DNA of 64,000 nt from Nostocales cyanobacterium HT-58-2 (GCA_002163975.1 CP019636.1:3545001-3609000); one strand, 5' to 3'; shown: positions 46,852 to 56,446, counted from the first letter of the stretch. Notes: generated by a model from the letters alone, not told the origin. Made by a program: numbers and translations.

Positions 46852-47862
46852 ATGTCAGTAGTAATACGATACGATTGGCAAGAATCAGAAATCGGTGAGA
46901 TATATAATACACCATTGCTAGAGCTCATTTATCAAGCTGCTAGCACACATCGCCAATTCCATGACTCAAGCAAGATACAGGTGTGTAAGCTGATATCTAT
47001 CAAAACAGGCGGTTGTCCAGAAGATTGTAGTTACTGTGCCCAATCCTCACGCTACAAAACAGAAGTCAAGGCACAAGCCCTTCTAGAGAAAGAAACAGTC
47101 GTTGGTATTGCCCAACAAGCTAAAGAAAGTGGTGTCAGTCGAGTCTGCATGGGCGCTGCTTGGCGAGAGGTGCGTGACAACTCCCAATTTGAGCAAGTGT
47201 TGGATATGGTCAAAGAGGTGACAGCATTAGGATTAGAGGTTTGCTGTACCTTGGGTATGCTGACACAAGCACAAGCCAAGCGCTTGGAAGAAGCAGGGCT
47301 TTACGCATACAACCATAACTTGGATACTTCGCAGGAGTACTACAATACAATTATTACAACCAGGACTTACGGCGATCGCCTAAACACAATTAACAATGTC
47401 CGCCAGACAAATGTAACTGTATGCTCCGGCGGTATCCTTGGTCTAGGTGAAAGCGTGGATGATCGCGTGTCAATGTTACACACTCTAGCAACCCTACGTC
47501 CACATCCAGAGTCGGTGCCAATCAATATTCTCTCGCAAGTTCCAGGGACACCTTTGGAAAATCAGCCTGATGTCCCCATTTGGGATGTGGTGCGAATGAT
47601 TGCCACAGCACGCATTTTAATGCCTGCGTCTGATGTTCGTCTCAGTGCAGGTAGGGCTAGACTATCACAGGTAGAACAAGCTTTGTGCTTCTTGGCGGGA
47701 GCCAATTCCATTTTTTCCAGTGACAATGGGCATATGTTAACTGTGACAACCCCTTGTCCAGAGTACAATGCTGACCGTGAAATGCTCAACTTGCTTGGTC
47801 TAGAGGCGCGTTCTCCCTATGTAGGGCAACGCCAAGCCTCTAGGGAAGCTGTTGTTGGATGA
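46852..47862 (+). CDS. bioB: Biotin synthase
   Basis: 336-aa radical-SAM enzyme converting dethiobiotin to biotin. The 4Fe-4S motif CPEDCSYC follows KTGG, and the Arg ligand region (SAGRA) of the 2Fe-2S cluster is present near residue 270. An AAGGA ribosome site lies eight bases before the ATG. The gene stands apart from other biotin genes. It is convergent with petL, with a perfect 11-bp inverted repeat between them. Confidence 0.95.
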   Translation: MSVVIRYDWQESEIGEIYNTPLLELIYQAASTHRQFHDSSKIQVCKLISIKTGGCPEDCSYCAQSSRYKTEVKAQALLEKETVVGIAQQAKESGVSRVCMGAAWREVRDNSQFEQVLDMVKEVTALGLEVCCTLGMLTQAQAKRLEEAGLYAYNHNLDTSQEYYNTIITTRTYGDRLNTINNVRQTNVTVCSGGILGLGESVDDRVSMLHTLATLRPHPESVPINILSQVPGTPLENQPDVPIWDVVRMIATARILMPASDVRLSAGRARLSQVEQALCFLAGANSIFSSDNGHMLTVTTPCPEYNADREMLNLLGLEARSPYVGQRQASREAVVG

Positions 47863-47882
47863 ACATCTTAAGCAAAGATTGA

Positions 47883-47940
47883 TAACGGATGATATGACCA
47901 AGTAACGGGTAAGTTATCTGTAAAGATAAATCATCCGTTA
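47883..47940. terminator. Inverted repeat between bioB and petL
   Basis: TAACGGATGAT (47883-47893) and ATCATCCGTTA (47930-47940) are perfect 11-bp arms around 36 bases. It is located between convergent genes and could act as a two-way terminator, though neither side has a strong T tract. Confidence 0.5.
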
Positions 47941-47963
47941 CATCCGTTAGCGAAACTGTTGCG

Positions 47964-48059
47964 CTAAATCAGCTTGATAGCACGAAAACCGAAAAGTAAC
48001 CCAACAGCGATACCAAAGAACAGACCTAAAAAGGCTAAATAAGCAACTACACCAAACAT
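47964..48059 (-). CDS. petL: Cytochrome b6f complex subunit PetL
   Basis: A 31-residue single-helix protein (MFGVVAYLAFLGLFFGIAVG, ending FGFRAIKLI). Length, the N-terminal helix and the basic tail match PetL, a peripheral small subunit of cytochrome b6f in the thylakoid. A GGAG ribosome site lies nine bases upstream of the ATG at 48059. It is convergent with bioB. Confidence 0.85.
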   Translation of the reverse strand: MFGVVAYLAFLGLFFGIAVGLLFGFRAIKLI

Positions 48060-48223
48060 TGAAGTGTCTCCAGAATTGTTTCTCAATATTATTGAATCAT
48101 TTACAGAAGAAGCACTCAATAAAAATATTTTTTGAACCTTGGTTGAGTTTTCCTACAACAACACAGACGTATAGTTACAATTAATTCATGATTCTTGTGA
48201 TTATAACAACTAAATAGTAACTT

Positions 48224-48610
48224 ATGACTATGAAATACGCTTTTCTGACAAGCGCTTTAGTGGTTCTTAGTGGGCTAGGGTTTGCACCTGGGCTGGTTGT
48301 GGCTCAAACAGTCAAAAAGCCCGCGATCACACCCACTACAGCACAAACAACCGTCACTAACTTCCAAACACCAAACTACAGTGTGAGGGTTTTTCGCCAA
48401 GGAAGCCAAACGCGGATGAATGTCTATGACAAGAAAACAAACAAGCTGCAATTGAATGCTGCCCCTGTTCAAGTCCAAAATTCCGACCAACAGACAAGTT
48501 ACACCTCATCTCAAGGTGAGCAGATGTTCCGCATCTCTGTTGACCAATCTGGTAACAAGTCAGTTGAGATAAACGGTCCTGGTCAAGTTATTCAAGAGAC
48601 GACAAATTAG
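48224..48610 (+). CDS. Secreted hypothetical protein
   Basis: 128 aa. A clear signal peptide (FLTSALVVLSGLGFAPGLVVAQT, cleavage likely after AQ) is followed by a small beta-rich domain (NYSVRVFRQGSQTRMNVYDKKT, AAPVQVQNSDQQTSYTSSQGEQMFRISVDQSGNKSVEING). A second ATG at 48230 could also be used. It is probably periplasmic. Family not recognised. Confidence 0.7.
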   Translation: MTMKYAFLTSALVVLSGLGFAPGLVVAQTVKKPAITPTTAQTTVTNFQTPNYSVRVFRQGSQTRMNVYDKKTNKLQLNAAPVQVQNSDQQTSYTSSQGEQMFRISVDQSGNKSVEINGPGQVIQETTN

Positions 48611-48841
48611 TTGGAGTCAGCCTGTAAGGGCTTAAGTGAAGACCAACATTAATTTCCTGACATCAAATTTCCTGACATTAATAAGAACACAGGGTGCTGC
48701 GCCCCTACCTCTGCTCCCACCAAAGCCTCCATCAAGAGGATGATTTTTGAAAAAGTGAAACCAAAAGGTGTCTGCCATTTGGGAATGGAGAGGATTAATG
48801 CTGTAGAATACAGCCGTCAAGCGCTTGTTTGGGGTTTGGTG

Positions 48842-49936
48842 ATGGCTTCTATTATTAACGTAAATCTGCCACAACAGTCTTATGAGATTGCAATAGCACC
48901 AGGGAGCATAGATAAACTGGGCGAGATGATGAGCAATCTAAAGCTGGGTCAGAAAGTCCTGCTGGTTTCCAACCCGAGTGTTTATAAAAGCTATGGCGAA
49001 AAGGCACTTGCATCTTTGGAAGCTGCTGGGTACAAGGTTGCAAGTTGCATATTACCCGCAGGTGAACGCTACAAAACCCTGAGTTCAATACAAAAAATCT
49101 ACGATACCGCCCTCGAAAACCGCATAGAGCGCTCATCAACTATGGTAGCTTTGGGGGGAGGTGTCATTGGAGATATGACGGGATTTGCTGCTGCCACTTG
49201 GTTGCGGGGAATTAACTTTGTGCAAGTGCCAACCTCACTTTTAGCAATGGTGGATGCAGCAATAGGTGGCAAAACCGGTGTTAATCATCCCCAAGGCAAA
49301 AACTTGATTGGGGCATTCCATCAACCGCGCTTAGTTTTGATTGATCCAGAGGTACTCAAAACCCTGCCAGCGCGTGAATTGCGTGCTGGCATGGCAGAAG
49401 TCATTAAGTACGGCATCATTTGGGATGCTCAATTGTTTGCCCAAATGGAAGAAAGTCAACGCTTGGATCAATTACGCTACATCAAAGCTGAGTTAATTGA
49501 AGCCATCTTAAACCGTTCATGTCAAGCAAAAGCCGATGTCGTCAGTAAAGATGAGAAAGAAGCAGGACTAAGGGCAATTCTTAACTATGGTCATACCATT
49601 GGGCATGCAGTAGAAAGCTTAACGGGATATCGAGTTGTGAATCATGGTGAAGCAGTCGCCATTGGTATGGTTGCAGCAGGGCAGATTGCAGTGAAATTGG
49701 GAATGTGGCAAAAGGAAGAAACTGAACGTCAAGACGCCCTCATTCAAAAAGCAGGCTTACCAACTCAGTTGCCATCTGGAGTTGATATTGAAGCAATTAT
49801 AGAGGCTTTGCAAGTAGACAAGAAAGTGGAAGCTGGCAAAGTGCGATTTATTTTACCCACGCAGATAGGTGTCGTAACAATCACTGATCAAGTGCCATCA
49901 GATACTATTCGAGAAGTTTTGCGGGGGATGCGATAG
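48842..49936 (+). CDS. aroB: 3-dehydroquinate synthase
   Basis: 364 aa. It converts DAHP to 3-dehydroquinate in the shikimate pathway, using NAD and a divalent metal. Motifs are [43 protein letters not shown] and the metal-binding [12 protein letters not shown] longer frame begins at 48740, but its 34 extra residues do not fit the family; the ATG at 48842 gives the usual [14 protein letters not shown] start. An intrinsic terminator follows at 50028. Confidence 0.95.
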   Translation: MASIINVNLPQQSYEIAIAPGSIDKLGEMMSNLKLGQKVLLVSNPSVYKSYGEKALASLEAAGYKVASCILPAGERYKTLSSIQKIYDTALENRIERSSTMVALGGGVIGDMTGFAAATWLRGINFVQVPTSLLAMVDAAIGGKTGVNHPQGKNLIGAFHQPRLVLIDPEVLKTLPARELRAGMAEVIKYGIIWDAQLFAQMEESQRLDQLRYIKAELIEAILNRSCQAKADVVSKDEKEAGLRAILNYGHTIGHAVESLTGYRVVNHGEAVAIGMVAAGQIAVKLGMWQKEETERQDALIQKAGLPTQLPSGVDIEAIIEALQVDKKVEAGKVRFILPTQIGVVTITDQVPSDTIREVLRGMR

Positions 49937-50027
49937 ACCTCAAATTTTGCGTCTACGCTTTTTGATTCTTCCGGATGTTGAGAGAGGAGAGTTGGATAAA
50001 GAGATGGTAGATGCACCCTAATTGCCG

Positions 50028-50054
50028 CCCTCAGTCTGTGGCTGGGGGTTTTTT
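50028..50054 (+). terminator. Rho-independent terminator of aroB
   Basis: CCCTCAG (50028-50034) pairs with CTGGGGG (50042-50048), including one G-T wobble, around a 7-base loop, followed by six T. It lies about 90 bp after the aroB stop. Confidence 0.85.
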
Positions 50055-50364
50055 CTACAAACTGTAGGAGGAAAACAATTCAAAATTCAGGCATGAGAAA
50101 ATTTTTATAAAATTAATTTTTATAAAACTAAATTTGTTTTTGCTTTTTCCATACCTTATACCATTTCACGAAATTCTTGATACAAATCACTTTTCTTGCT
50201 CCCCCTGCTTCCTTTGCTCCCGAAGCTTGCCATCTGTATCAATCTTAAGGTGAAACGGTATTAACCCTTGCTCATCAAACATTCAAAGTTCAAAAAATAA
50301 TTTTGAATTTCTAATTTTGAATTTTCCTGCGGGGGATGGCAACTCTACAGCCAGTCACAACAGA
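50055..50364. other. Spacer between aroB terminator and exoD
   Basis: 310 bp without a gene. It contains an AT-rich direct repeat (ttttataaaatt, ttttataaaact) near 50100-50130 and the MITE-like element at 50158-50261, then further AT-rich sequence. Confidence 0.45.
50158..50261. repeat. MITE-like element with terminal inverted repeats
   Basis: Near-perfect arms ATACCATTTCAC (50158-50169) and GTGAAACGGTAT (50250-50261), one mismatch, frame 104 bp; similarity of the arms continues inward (TTGATACAAAT against the complement of ATCTGTATCAA). The interior is non-coding, pyrimidine-rich. Such short inverted-repeat elements are common in Nostocales genomes; other copies are not seen in this window. 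Confidence 0.6.
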
Positions 50365-50970
50365 TTATTGAAAAACTTTTGGTAGTAAATTAGGAGCCAT
50401 CCACAAAGCATAAAAGATGAATCCAAATAGTAGAGTTGTCAAAATGGTGAAAACATAGCCAACACACATCAACAAACCATCAGATTCTATAGTGGCTACT
50501 GCCAACAGTAGTATTCCCACTGGAGGAATGGGATTAGTAAAAGGAATTGGTGTAATTAGTAAAATTGCTAGCCAAGAGATACAAAGACCATTGATTCGCC
50601 AAGTTAAAGGATTTTCTGCTATCTTTGCCAATCGGGGTCGGGTAATTTTTTCTAAAATTTTGGTAACTTGTTGTAGGTTTTTTAAGATTATCTGGGTAAA
50701 GGGACGAGGAAATTGGTACGTAGCAATTTTTCTAGGGAGCCAAGGCGATCGCCTTCCCAAAGCCATTTGAAATGATAATATCAAGCAAGCACCACCAAAA
50801 GGTCCAGTTAATCCAGGTGGTACAGGAAACAAAAATGGCAAAACCAATAATGTAATAACCAGGCTAAAACCCCGTTCTGAGGTTTCTGCTAGAATATCGC
50901 CAAGACTCAGTGGTTGTTGAGCTAACCTTTGTAGCAAGAACTTAATATCTTGGGAAAACTTTAGATGCAT
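50365..50970 (-). CDS. exoD: ExoD family membrane protein
   Basis: 201 aa, four predicted membrane helices. The family pattern LGDILAETSERGFSLVITLLVLPFLFPVPPG and PITPFTNPIPPVGILLLAVATIESDGLLM-like sequence (LLITPIPFTNPIPPVGIL) is clear. ExoD of rhizobia affects exopolysaccharide synthesis and alkali tolerance; the precise biochemical role is unknown. It is downstream of the lipid kinase on the same strand, separated by 68 bp. Confidence 0.88.
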   Translation of the reverse strand: MHLKFSQDIKFLLQRLAQQPLSLGDILAETSERGFSLVITLLVLPFLFPVPPGLTGPFGGACLILSFQMALGRRSPWLPRKIATYQFPRPFTQIILKNLQQVTKILEKITRPRLAKIAENPLTWRINGLCISWLAILLITPIPFTNPIPPVGILLLAVATIESDGLLMCVGYVFTILTTLLFGFIFYALWMAPNLLPKVFQ

Positions 50971-51038
50971 AGTAGTAATGAATCATGAATTATGAGTTCT
51001 CTTAATTTCTAACTTACTCATTCATCGTTGATGATTCA

Positions 51039-51917
51039 TCATTCATTTGATGGCACTAAAACACCTAAAGCATTAGGGATAACGCGGAAGTGAGCAGGAG
51101 TGTATGTTGTAATTTCACCATCTGTGTTGATAGGACGTGGTTTGCGTGTATTAACCTCAATCTCTTGTCCACTTAGAGCACGGACTTCCCGCCAATGAAT
51201 ATGTCGCCCTTGTCGCATGGCAGGTAATAAGGGAATAATTTGCCACCAGTGTTGAATTTCCAAACTGTACAAATCCAACCTTTGGTCATCAATTGTGGCA
51301 TCAGGAGCCACTGCCATACCACCACCGTAATATCGACCATTACCTACAGCTATTTGAACTGTTTTCACCAAAGTAGATTTGTCATTAATACGAATCTCTG
51401 CACTAAAAGGTCGAGATTCCCAAATTGCCTGTAATGCGGTAATAGCGTACGCCAATATTCCCCAACGACGCTTGACTTGTTTAGTAAGTTTCTGGGTAAT
51501 TTTCACACTTAATCCCAAGCTAGCAACGTTGAAAAAGTGTTTACCATTCACCCATCCCAAATCAATACGTCGTACTTCACCATTGGCAATAATCTTACAA
51601 GCTTCAGGTAAAGAGTTGGGAATTTCTAGAGTCCTAGCTAAATCGTTGGCAGTTCCCAAAGGGAGAATTCCCAAGGGTAACTGTGTTTCTACCAAAGCAT
51701 CTACCGCAGCATTGAGAGTACCATCACCACCACCAATGATAACTAAGTCAACTTCATTCTGGTAGCGTTTAATAATTCCATCTAAGAGCTGTGGTTGTTC
51801 AGTGTACTCCTCAATCAAATCCAAGCCCAGTTGCTTAAGACAGTGAATCGCTTCGGATAAGCGCTTTTGTCCTTGACGGGCGTGAGGATTTACTAACAGC
51901 AGTGCGCGGTGTATCAT
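51039..51917 (-). CDS. Diacylglycerol/lipid kinase (YegS/DgkB-like)
   Basis: 292 aa from the ATG at 51917, where the family typically begins (HRALLLVNPHARQGQKRLSE); a longer frame starts at 51989. The DAGK catalytic domain has VDLVIIGGGDGTLNAAVDALV and the PLGTANDLARTLEIP motif. The C-terminal part has the beta-rich YegS fold (RRIDLGWVNGKHFFNVASLGLS). It phosphorylates a lipid such as diacylglycerol at the membrane; substrate not proven. It is near the cupin/PlsY-like operon, hinting at lipid metabolism. Confidence 0.9.
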   Translation of the reverse strand: MIHRALLLVNPHARQGQKRLSEAIHCLKQLGLDLIEEYTEQPQLLDGIIKRYQNEVDLVIIGGGDGTLNAAVDALVETQLPLGILPLGTANDLARTLEIPNSLPEACKIIANGEVRRIDLGWVNGKHFFNVASLGLSVKITQKLTKQVKRRWGILAYAITALQAIWESRPFSAEIRINDKSTLVKTVQIAVGNGRYYGGGMAVAPDATIDDQRLDLYSLEIQHWWQIIPLLPAMRQGRHIHWREVRALSGQEIEVNTRKPRPINTDGEITTYTPAHFRVIPNALGVLVPSNE

Positions 51918-52060
51918 TGGCTGTATTTTTTGTAGTACATCCCTAGAATTATCTACTTCTGGTATACACTCTATTGGGATTTTCCTCAAACCTAGACTGG
52001 ACTGAAGTTTAACTGTTTAGCTTTGTATAAGAGTATTCTTGCTTTTCGTTATCTCTTTGC

Positions 52061-52414
52061 TTATCTGTGATCTGATTTTTCTACTCTCAATCCAAAATAA
52101 GTAAGAACCAACTCAGTTGAACCGTTATTAACAACTTCATGAACCTCTCCTGGTTCAATTGCTATACAATTTCCTGGAACCAGAGGATACTCTTCACTAT
52201 TAATGCGAATGAAACCAGAACCGGACTCGACAAAGAAAACTTCGCACATATCTTGATGAGTGTGGGCTGGTGCTGTTTGTCCCGGGGCAAAACGTGACTG
52301 AGAAAAGTTTGTCAGGTGAGGCAAGTCGCCGAAACGCAGCATCACCTTTTTTTTGATTTGAGGGTTGTGAGAAACTGGCTCTTCAGGCAAGTTATTGAGG
52401 GAAGTAAGTTTCAT
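52061..52414 (-). CDS. Cupin domain protein, coupled to the fusion gene
   Basis: 117 aa single cupin. Metal ligands are in HTHQDMCEVFFVESG (two His and Glu) and the second motif has PGEVHEVVNNGS. It could bind a small ligand or metal. Its ATG overlaps the stop of the 971-aa gene by four bases (ATGA), showing translational coupling, so the two products probably act together. Substrate unknown. Confidence 0.85.
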   Translation of the reverse strand: MKLTSLNNLPEEPVSHNPQIKKKVMLRFGDLPHLTNFSQSRFAPGQTAPAHTHQDMCEVFFVESGSGFIRINSEEYPLVPGNCIAIEPGEVHEVVNNGSTELVLTYFGLRVEKSDHR

Positions 52415-55326
52415 TCTGGTCTTAAATCTGGTCTCAGGTCGTTAGATATTTCTACAATACCCCTATACCCATCAATCCGTACCCTCTGACCATCTTGCAA
52501 TAGCCATGTCGCACCGTGAACATCCATGATGGCAGGAATACCATACTCGCGAGCTATGATGGCTCCATGAGAAAGTCGTCCCCCCGCCTCGGCAATCAGT
52601 CCTCCAGCCCTGACAAGTAGGGGTGCCCAACCAGAATCTGTGTAAGGTACAACCAGAATAGTGTCTTTGTCAATATCAGGAACAGCTTGTAAATTTCGTA
52701 ACACCTTAACCAGTCCTTCTGCTTGTCCGGGACTTGCGGGAATACCCTGTAATACCTGATCAGGAGAAGGAATATCAGTTCGGAAAGGAAATGCTGGGGG
52801 ATTATTACCGTACACCAAAAGGGGGGCTGGATTCAGTTCGTTATCTTGTGCAAGTTGTGTGCGCCTCAATTGCACCAAGTCCTGCAACTGTTCGACAAAA
52901 TCTGGCTCAAAACTTTCAACAAGACGCCGCACTTCCTCTAACTCTAAGAAAAATATATCTCCCGGCTGCTCAAGTAAGCCCGACTTTAGCCAAATCTGTT
53001 CCAACGCCACAAAACACCAGCGCAACTCAGCTAAGAATCGAGAATAAAGCTCAGTGACTTGCCCTTTAAGATGCACACGCCTTTGAACAATTCCTCTATT
53101 CCTCTTTGCTTCTCCTGTCAAAGACGCTGTGCGAGGGCGCTCCTGGCGTCTAGGCGGTTCATTCGTCTGCATGAACTGCACAAACAACTGCTTAACCGCG
53201 TGTGGTTCTTCTTTCCAGGTAGGAACAGCAATATCAGTTCCCACATCACTCAAATAACCGTACCGCTGAAGCAGTTTGTCAAACTTTTCTAGAATCTCTA
53301 ACCCTTCGGGAGTTTGTTCCAACTGCTCAAATACCTTATCTGGGTCAAACTCAGCTAAGGTCTGCCTAGCATTGATAGCTAAATCTTGAATATCTTGCAA
53401 AGCAGCCACCTCTGGTGTCCGACTATTATCAATCTCCCCATCCTTTACCCGAAAAATGGCTTGCCGTAACGCCGCACTTAACGGAGCTAAGATACTGTAG
53501 TAAGTTGCCCGACGCAGCAACTCCAGAATAAGGTCAACTCTTGCCAACAGCCTTGCTGGGTCAAGGTCTTCTACCACTTCCTCGCTTAACTTAGACAAAG
53601 CCGGAACAAACTGCCTGCGATTATCCCAGTTAAAATCCATTGATAGACAAAACTCCCGTACCAGCAAACGCACCAGTCCAGGCAAATTCCGCAATGTCGC
53701 ATCCAAGGGAGGTTTACTCATTTTTGCTCCCCTGGTTAAAAACTCCAAGCTTTCAGGGGGTAAACCCATGCGGCGGAAAATCTCTCCCAGTAGCGTGGCA
53801 TTAAAGTAGGATCTGGAATAATGTAATGTTGCCGTTTGGTTAAAATCCAACCCGACAGAGCGTTCACCAAGCACTAGAGCAAAAATTCCTCCCCACACGC
53901 CACAAGTTAAAGGACGATTAATCGACCAAGTTAATGGGCGAATCAGCCCGGGGATCACTTCTGCTGCAATTTTGCGCGTCCAAATGGGTAGTAGGGTCGT
54001 TATGGGTCGGGTTTGCAATACCCAAAGAGTTTGACCATCATACGTCCATTCAATATCTTGAGGAATGCCGTGATAACGTTGTTCAAGATGTCGAGAGAGG
54101 TATGCCACTTGCTTGATTAATGCTGCTGGTATATTCCCCTGACCCTCGAGTTGTATGGAAGTGAAATTATCTGTCTCGACGACATAGGCGCGATATTGCT
54201 CCGGCGTCACTCGTCCGGAAACAACACCAGTTGCGTTTCCTGGCAAAGCTTCAATAACTACAGCATCACCTTGTTTGGTAATGGGATCGCGAGTAAAAGC
54301 AACGCCAGAATAGACACCTTGGACTTGTTGTTGAATCAGTACCGCCATTGCTGCATCGAATAACCCACGATCGCGTCGGTACTGCACTGCACTTTGACTA
54401 TTGTAGGAAGCTTGACATTGAGCGATCGCCTCTCGCAACCCTTGTTTGCTTGTCACATTCAAAACCGTTTCATACTGTCCGGCAGCAGAAGCAAGTTCTG
54501 TGTCTTCTCCAATTGCGGAGGAACGTACCACAAGCGGTAATAACTCTGAGGGCTGAAGCATTTCTATCAAAGGTTCGGGGTTTTCATACGGGGCAATGAT
54601 CCACCCCTTTGGTACTGAATAACCCCAACGCTTTATTTGGGCCAATCTTGCTGCCTTTTGTCCTACAAAAGCAGCATCCAACTCGTCGTCTAAAGTGAGA
54701 ATGTCTTGAGCGCCGCGAAAAAATTTAAAGGTTGCTTGTGACTCTGGCTGTGCTTCTTCAACAGGAAGATTCAGGTCATCGGGAATTTGTTTGTAAATCC
54801 AGCCAAGTAATGCAGCAAGAGCAACAGCAGCTATGATTCTCGCTGGGTCTTCAGCATGCAGGATTGCTACAATTAGGGGAAATAAAATTAAAATTCCAAA
54901 TTTTGCTAGTTGCCTAGAGCGCACAATCGTGAAACTCACACTAGCAAGCAAGAAGACAAACACAGCCGCTAGTGGATCGTGTACAGCAAATCCCCAGACA
55001 GCATTGGTCGTCCCAGCTCCTCTGCCTGCTGAGTACCTACCTATGACTAGGGCAATCAGAGCAACTAATTCCCAAGCTGATTCCTGCCCAAAGAAAGTAC
55101 GAGTTAGTAAGACTGCAGCAATGCCCTTAATAGCTTCCGAGACAACTGCCAAAATTCCCACCAGTGTACCGCCATGGTAAAAGGCAGATGAAACACTGAT
55201 GTTACCTGTACCAATTTGCGCTAACTGTCGCCCTGTCATAGCTTGAGTGAGCCAGGCAATGAGTGGGAGTGCACCCAAGATAGGACAGACAATGAAAACA
55301 ATTACAATACCCCAGAGTTCAAGCAT
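52411..55326 (-). CDS. PlsY-like membrane acyltransferase fused to PEP synthase/dikinase-like domains
   Basis: 971 aa. Residues 1-190 have several membrane helices with PlsY-type loops (AQIGTGNISVSSAFYHGG, SEAIKGIAAVLL, GRYSAGRGAGTTNAVWGF), though key PlsY motifs are altered. From about 210 there is a PEP/pyruvate-binding ATP-grasp domain (ARLAQIKRWGYSVPKGWIIAP, VVRSSAIGEDTELASAAGQYETVLNV). A long middle region of about 300 residues resembles rifampin phosphotransferase-type proteins. The C-terminal swivelling domain has AGGRLSHGAIIAREYGIPAI with phospho-His920. It could transfer phosphate from ATP via His to a substrate at the membrane. The function is not established. Confidence 0.82.
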   Translation of the reverse strand: MLELWGIVIVFIVCPILGALPLIAWLTQAMTGRQLAQIGTGNISVSSAFYHGGTLVGILAVVSEAIKGIAAVLLTRTFFGQESAWELVALIALVIGRYSAGRGAGTTNAVWGFAVHDPLAAVFVFLLASVSFTIVRSRQLAKFGILILFPLIVAILHAEDPARIIAAVALAALLGWIYKQIPDDLNLPVEEAQPESQATFKFFRGAQDILTLDDELDAAFVGQKAARLAQIKRWGYSVPKGWIIAPYENPEPLIEMLQPSELLPLVVRSSAIGEDTELASAAGQYETVLNVTSKQGLREAIAQCQASYNSQSAVQYRRDRGLFDAAMAVLIQQQVQGVYSGVAFTRDPITKQGDAVVIEALPGNATGVVSGRVTPEQYRAYVVETDNFTSIQLEGQGNIPAALIKQVAYLSRHLEQRYHGIPQDIEWTYDGQTLWVLQTRPITTLLPIWTRKIAAEVIPGLIRPLTWSINRPLTCGVWGGIFALVLGERSVGLDFNQTATLHYSRSYFNATLLGEIFRRMGLPPESLEFLTRGAKMSKPPLDATLRNLPGLVRLLVREFCLSMDFNWDNRRQFVPALSKLSEEVVEDLDPARLLARVDLILELLRRATYYSILAPLSAALRQAIFRVKDGEIDNSRTPEVAALQDIQDLAINARQTLAEFDPDKVFEQLEQTPEGLEILEKFDKLLQRYGYLSDVGTDIAVPTWKEEPHAVKQLFVQFMQTNEPPRRQERPRTASLTGEAKRNRGIVQRRVHLKGQVTELYSRFLAELRWCFVALEQIWLKSGLLEQPGDIFFLELEEVRRLVESFEPDFVEQLQDLVQLRRTQLAQDNELNPAPLLVYGNNPPAFPFRTDIPSPDQVLQGIPASPGQAEGLVKVLRNLQAVPDIDKDTILVVPYTDSGWAPLLVRAGGLIAEAGGRLSHGAIIAREYGIPAIMDVHGATWLLQDGQRVRIDGYRGIVEISNDLRPDLRPE

Positions 55327-55712
55327 TTTTTGCTTTTGGATTTTAGATTTATTTTTAATCTAAAAATCTCAAATCTTAAATCTAAAAATTATTTTTATTT
55401 TTACTACAGTATCATCACAGAAATTTGGCTGCGACGGAAACTGTCTTCGCCACTGTCCTATCCTAATCTGCTCAATTCGACTTTCTTTACTTTATGATAG
55501 GACTTCCACTTACATCTTATTGAGAGTTCAACATCTTGGTTCGTGAGGTTATTTCCGGACTGATTACTTAATTCATTTACACCAAATCGCACACTCTCTA
55601 AGCATTATTGTTTCTTAGCAGATCAAGTGTGGGCTCCACAGGTTTTTATTATTACGTGATAGACGTAATTTTTGCTGTACTATATTTCTAGCATAGGTTA
55701 CGGTTCTAAAAT
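55327..55712. other. Spacer with AT-rich inverted repeats
   Basis: 386 bp with no gene seen. Near 55335-55365 TTTTAGATT and AATCTAAAA form a 9-bp stem. ATTACGT (55651-55657) and ACGTAAT (55663-55669) form another stem followed by T-rich sequence, just upstream of the small gene. Confidence 0.45.
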
Positions 55713-55904
55713 ATGTCAACGGGTAAAGGTAAAAAACGTCTTAAAAATATTCCTGTATTGTATGATGAGCCAAAAAGAAAACGCGGAGTTTGGCTAACAG
55801 ATACTGCATGGCATTCAATACAAGAATTAGCTGTCAGAGAAAAAATTAGCGCCAGTGAATACCTAGAAGAACTCATTAGAAAGCATTGCGTCAACGCAGG
55901 TTAA
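55713..55904 (+). CDS. Small CopG/ribbon-helix-helix-like protein (paralogue)
   Basis: 63 aa (STGKGKKRLKNIPVLYDE then WLTDTAWHSIQELAVREKISASEYLEELIRKH). It shares KRLKNIP(I/V)L.DE and the LTDTA helix start with the gene at 42112 but has its own C-terminus. The conserved core suggests an RHH DNA-binding regulator. About 90 bp downstream lies another IS200/IS605-like hairpin (55994-56016). Partner and target unknown. Confidence 0.65.
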   Translation: MSTGKGKKRLKNIPVLYDEPKRKRGVWLTDTAWHSIQELAVREKISASEYLEELIRKHCVNAG

Positions 55905-55993
55905 TACCTGCATCGAGGGTTTTATGAGCAAGCTTTGTTGGAAAGTTTCCTCTCAAAAGCCCAGACGCTACTTTTAACCCTACAGGATGGCAT

Positions 55994-56016
55994 CCCCCAG
56001 CTATTAAGGCTAGGGG
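55994..56016 (+). repeat. IS200/IS605-like hairpin
   Basis: CCCCCAGC (55994-56001) and GCTAGGGG (56009-56016) pair with one mismatch and are followed by TTTTC. The flank (catcccccagc ... ggctaggggttttc) resembles ends of cyanobacterial IS200/IS605 elements. It could also act as a terminator. Confidence 0.45.
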
Positions 56017-56044
56017 TTTTCAGCCTACTTTACTAATAATCCGA

Positions 56045-56185
56045 TTAGTGAACTGCGTAGGCTGCTTGTAGCGCCCAAACAATGAGCGCAATAATTGACC
56101 CCAAAAGCAGCACAGAAGAGATGGTGACCACTTTTGGGGAATCAGCGCCATCAAATTTCATGATTCCTCGGTTTAAGTCGGACAT
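56045..56185 (-). CDS. Small single-helix membrane protein, cyanobacterial
   Basis: 46 aa (MSDLNRGIMKFDGADSPKVV, then a helix ISSVLLLGSIIALIVWALQAAYAVH in part). A strong GGAGG ribosome site lies 11 bases upstream of the ATG at 56185. The short polar N-terminus with one helix is typical of small subunits of photosynthetic complexes or NDH-1, but I cannot name it. Independent gene on the minus strand. Confidence 0.7.
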   Translation of the reverse strand: MSDLNRGIMKFDGADSPKVVTISSVLLLGSIIALIVWALQAAYAVH

Positions 56186-56446
56186 AGCTTTGTAATCCTC
56201 CCTTTGTTACAGTGCTAGTCTGTCCGTTTCGATTTTAGTCCTTTCGTTTGCATTCAACACAAAGTTATTAATAACATTTTGTTTAAGCTTTGCAACATTT
56301 ACATCGCTAGTAGTGTTTATACCAAAAGATATAGTCTTCGCTTGCGTCCGAATGTTACATACTACCGCGCTTGTACAAAACGGCATCAGTTGGAACTTTA
56401 TCATTATGAAATTTATTTACAAAATTTTACTTAAAGGAGTTTGACG

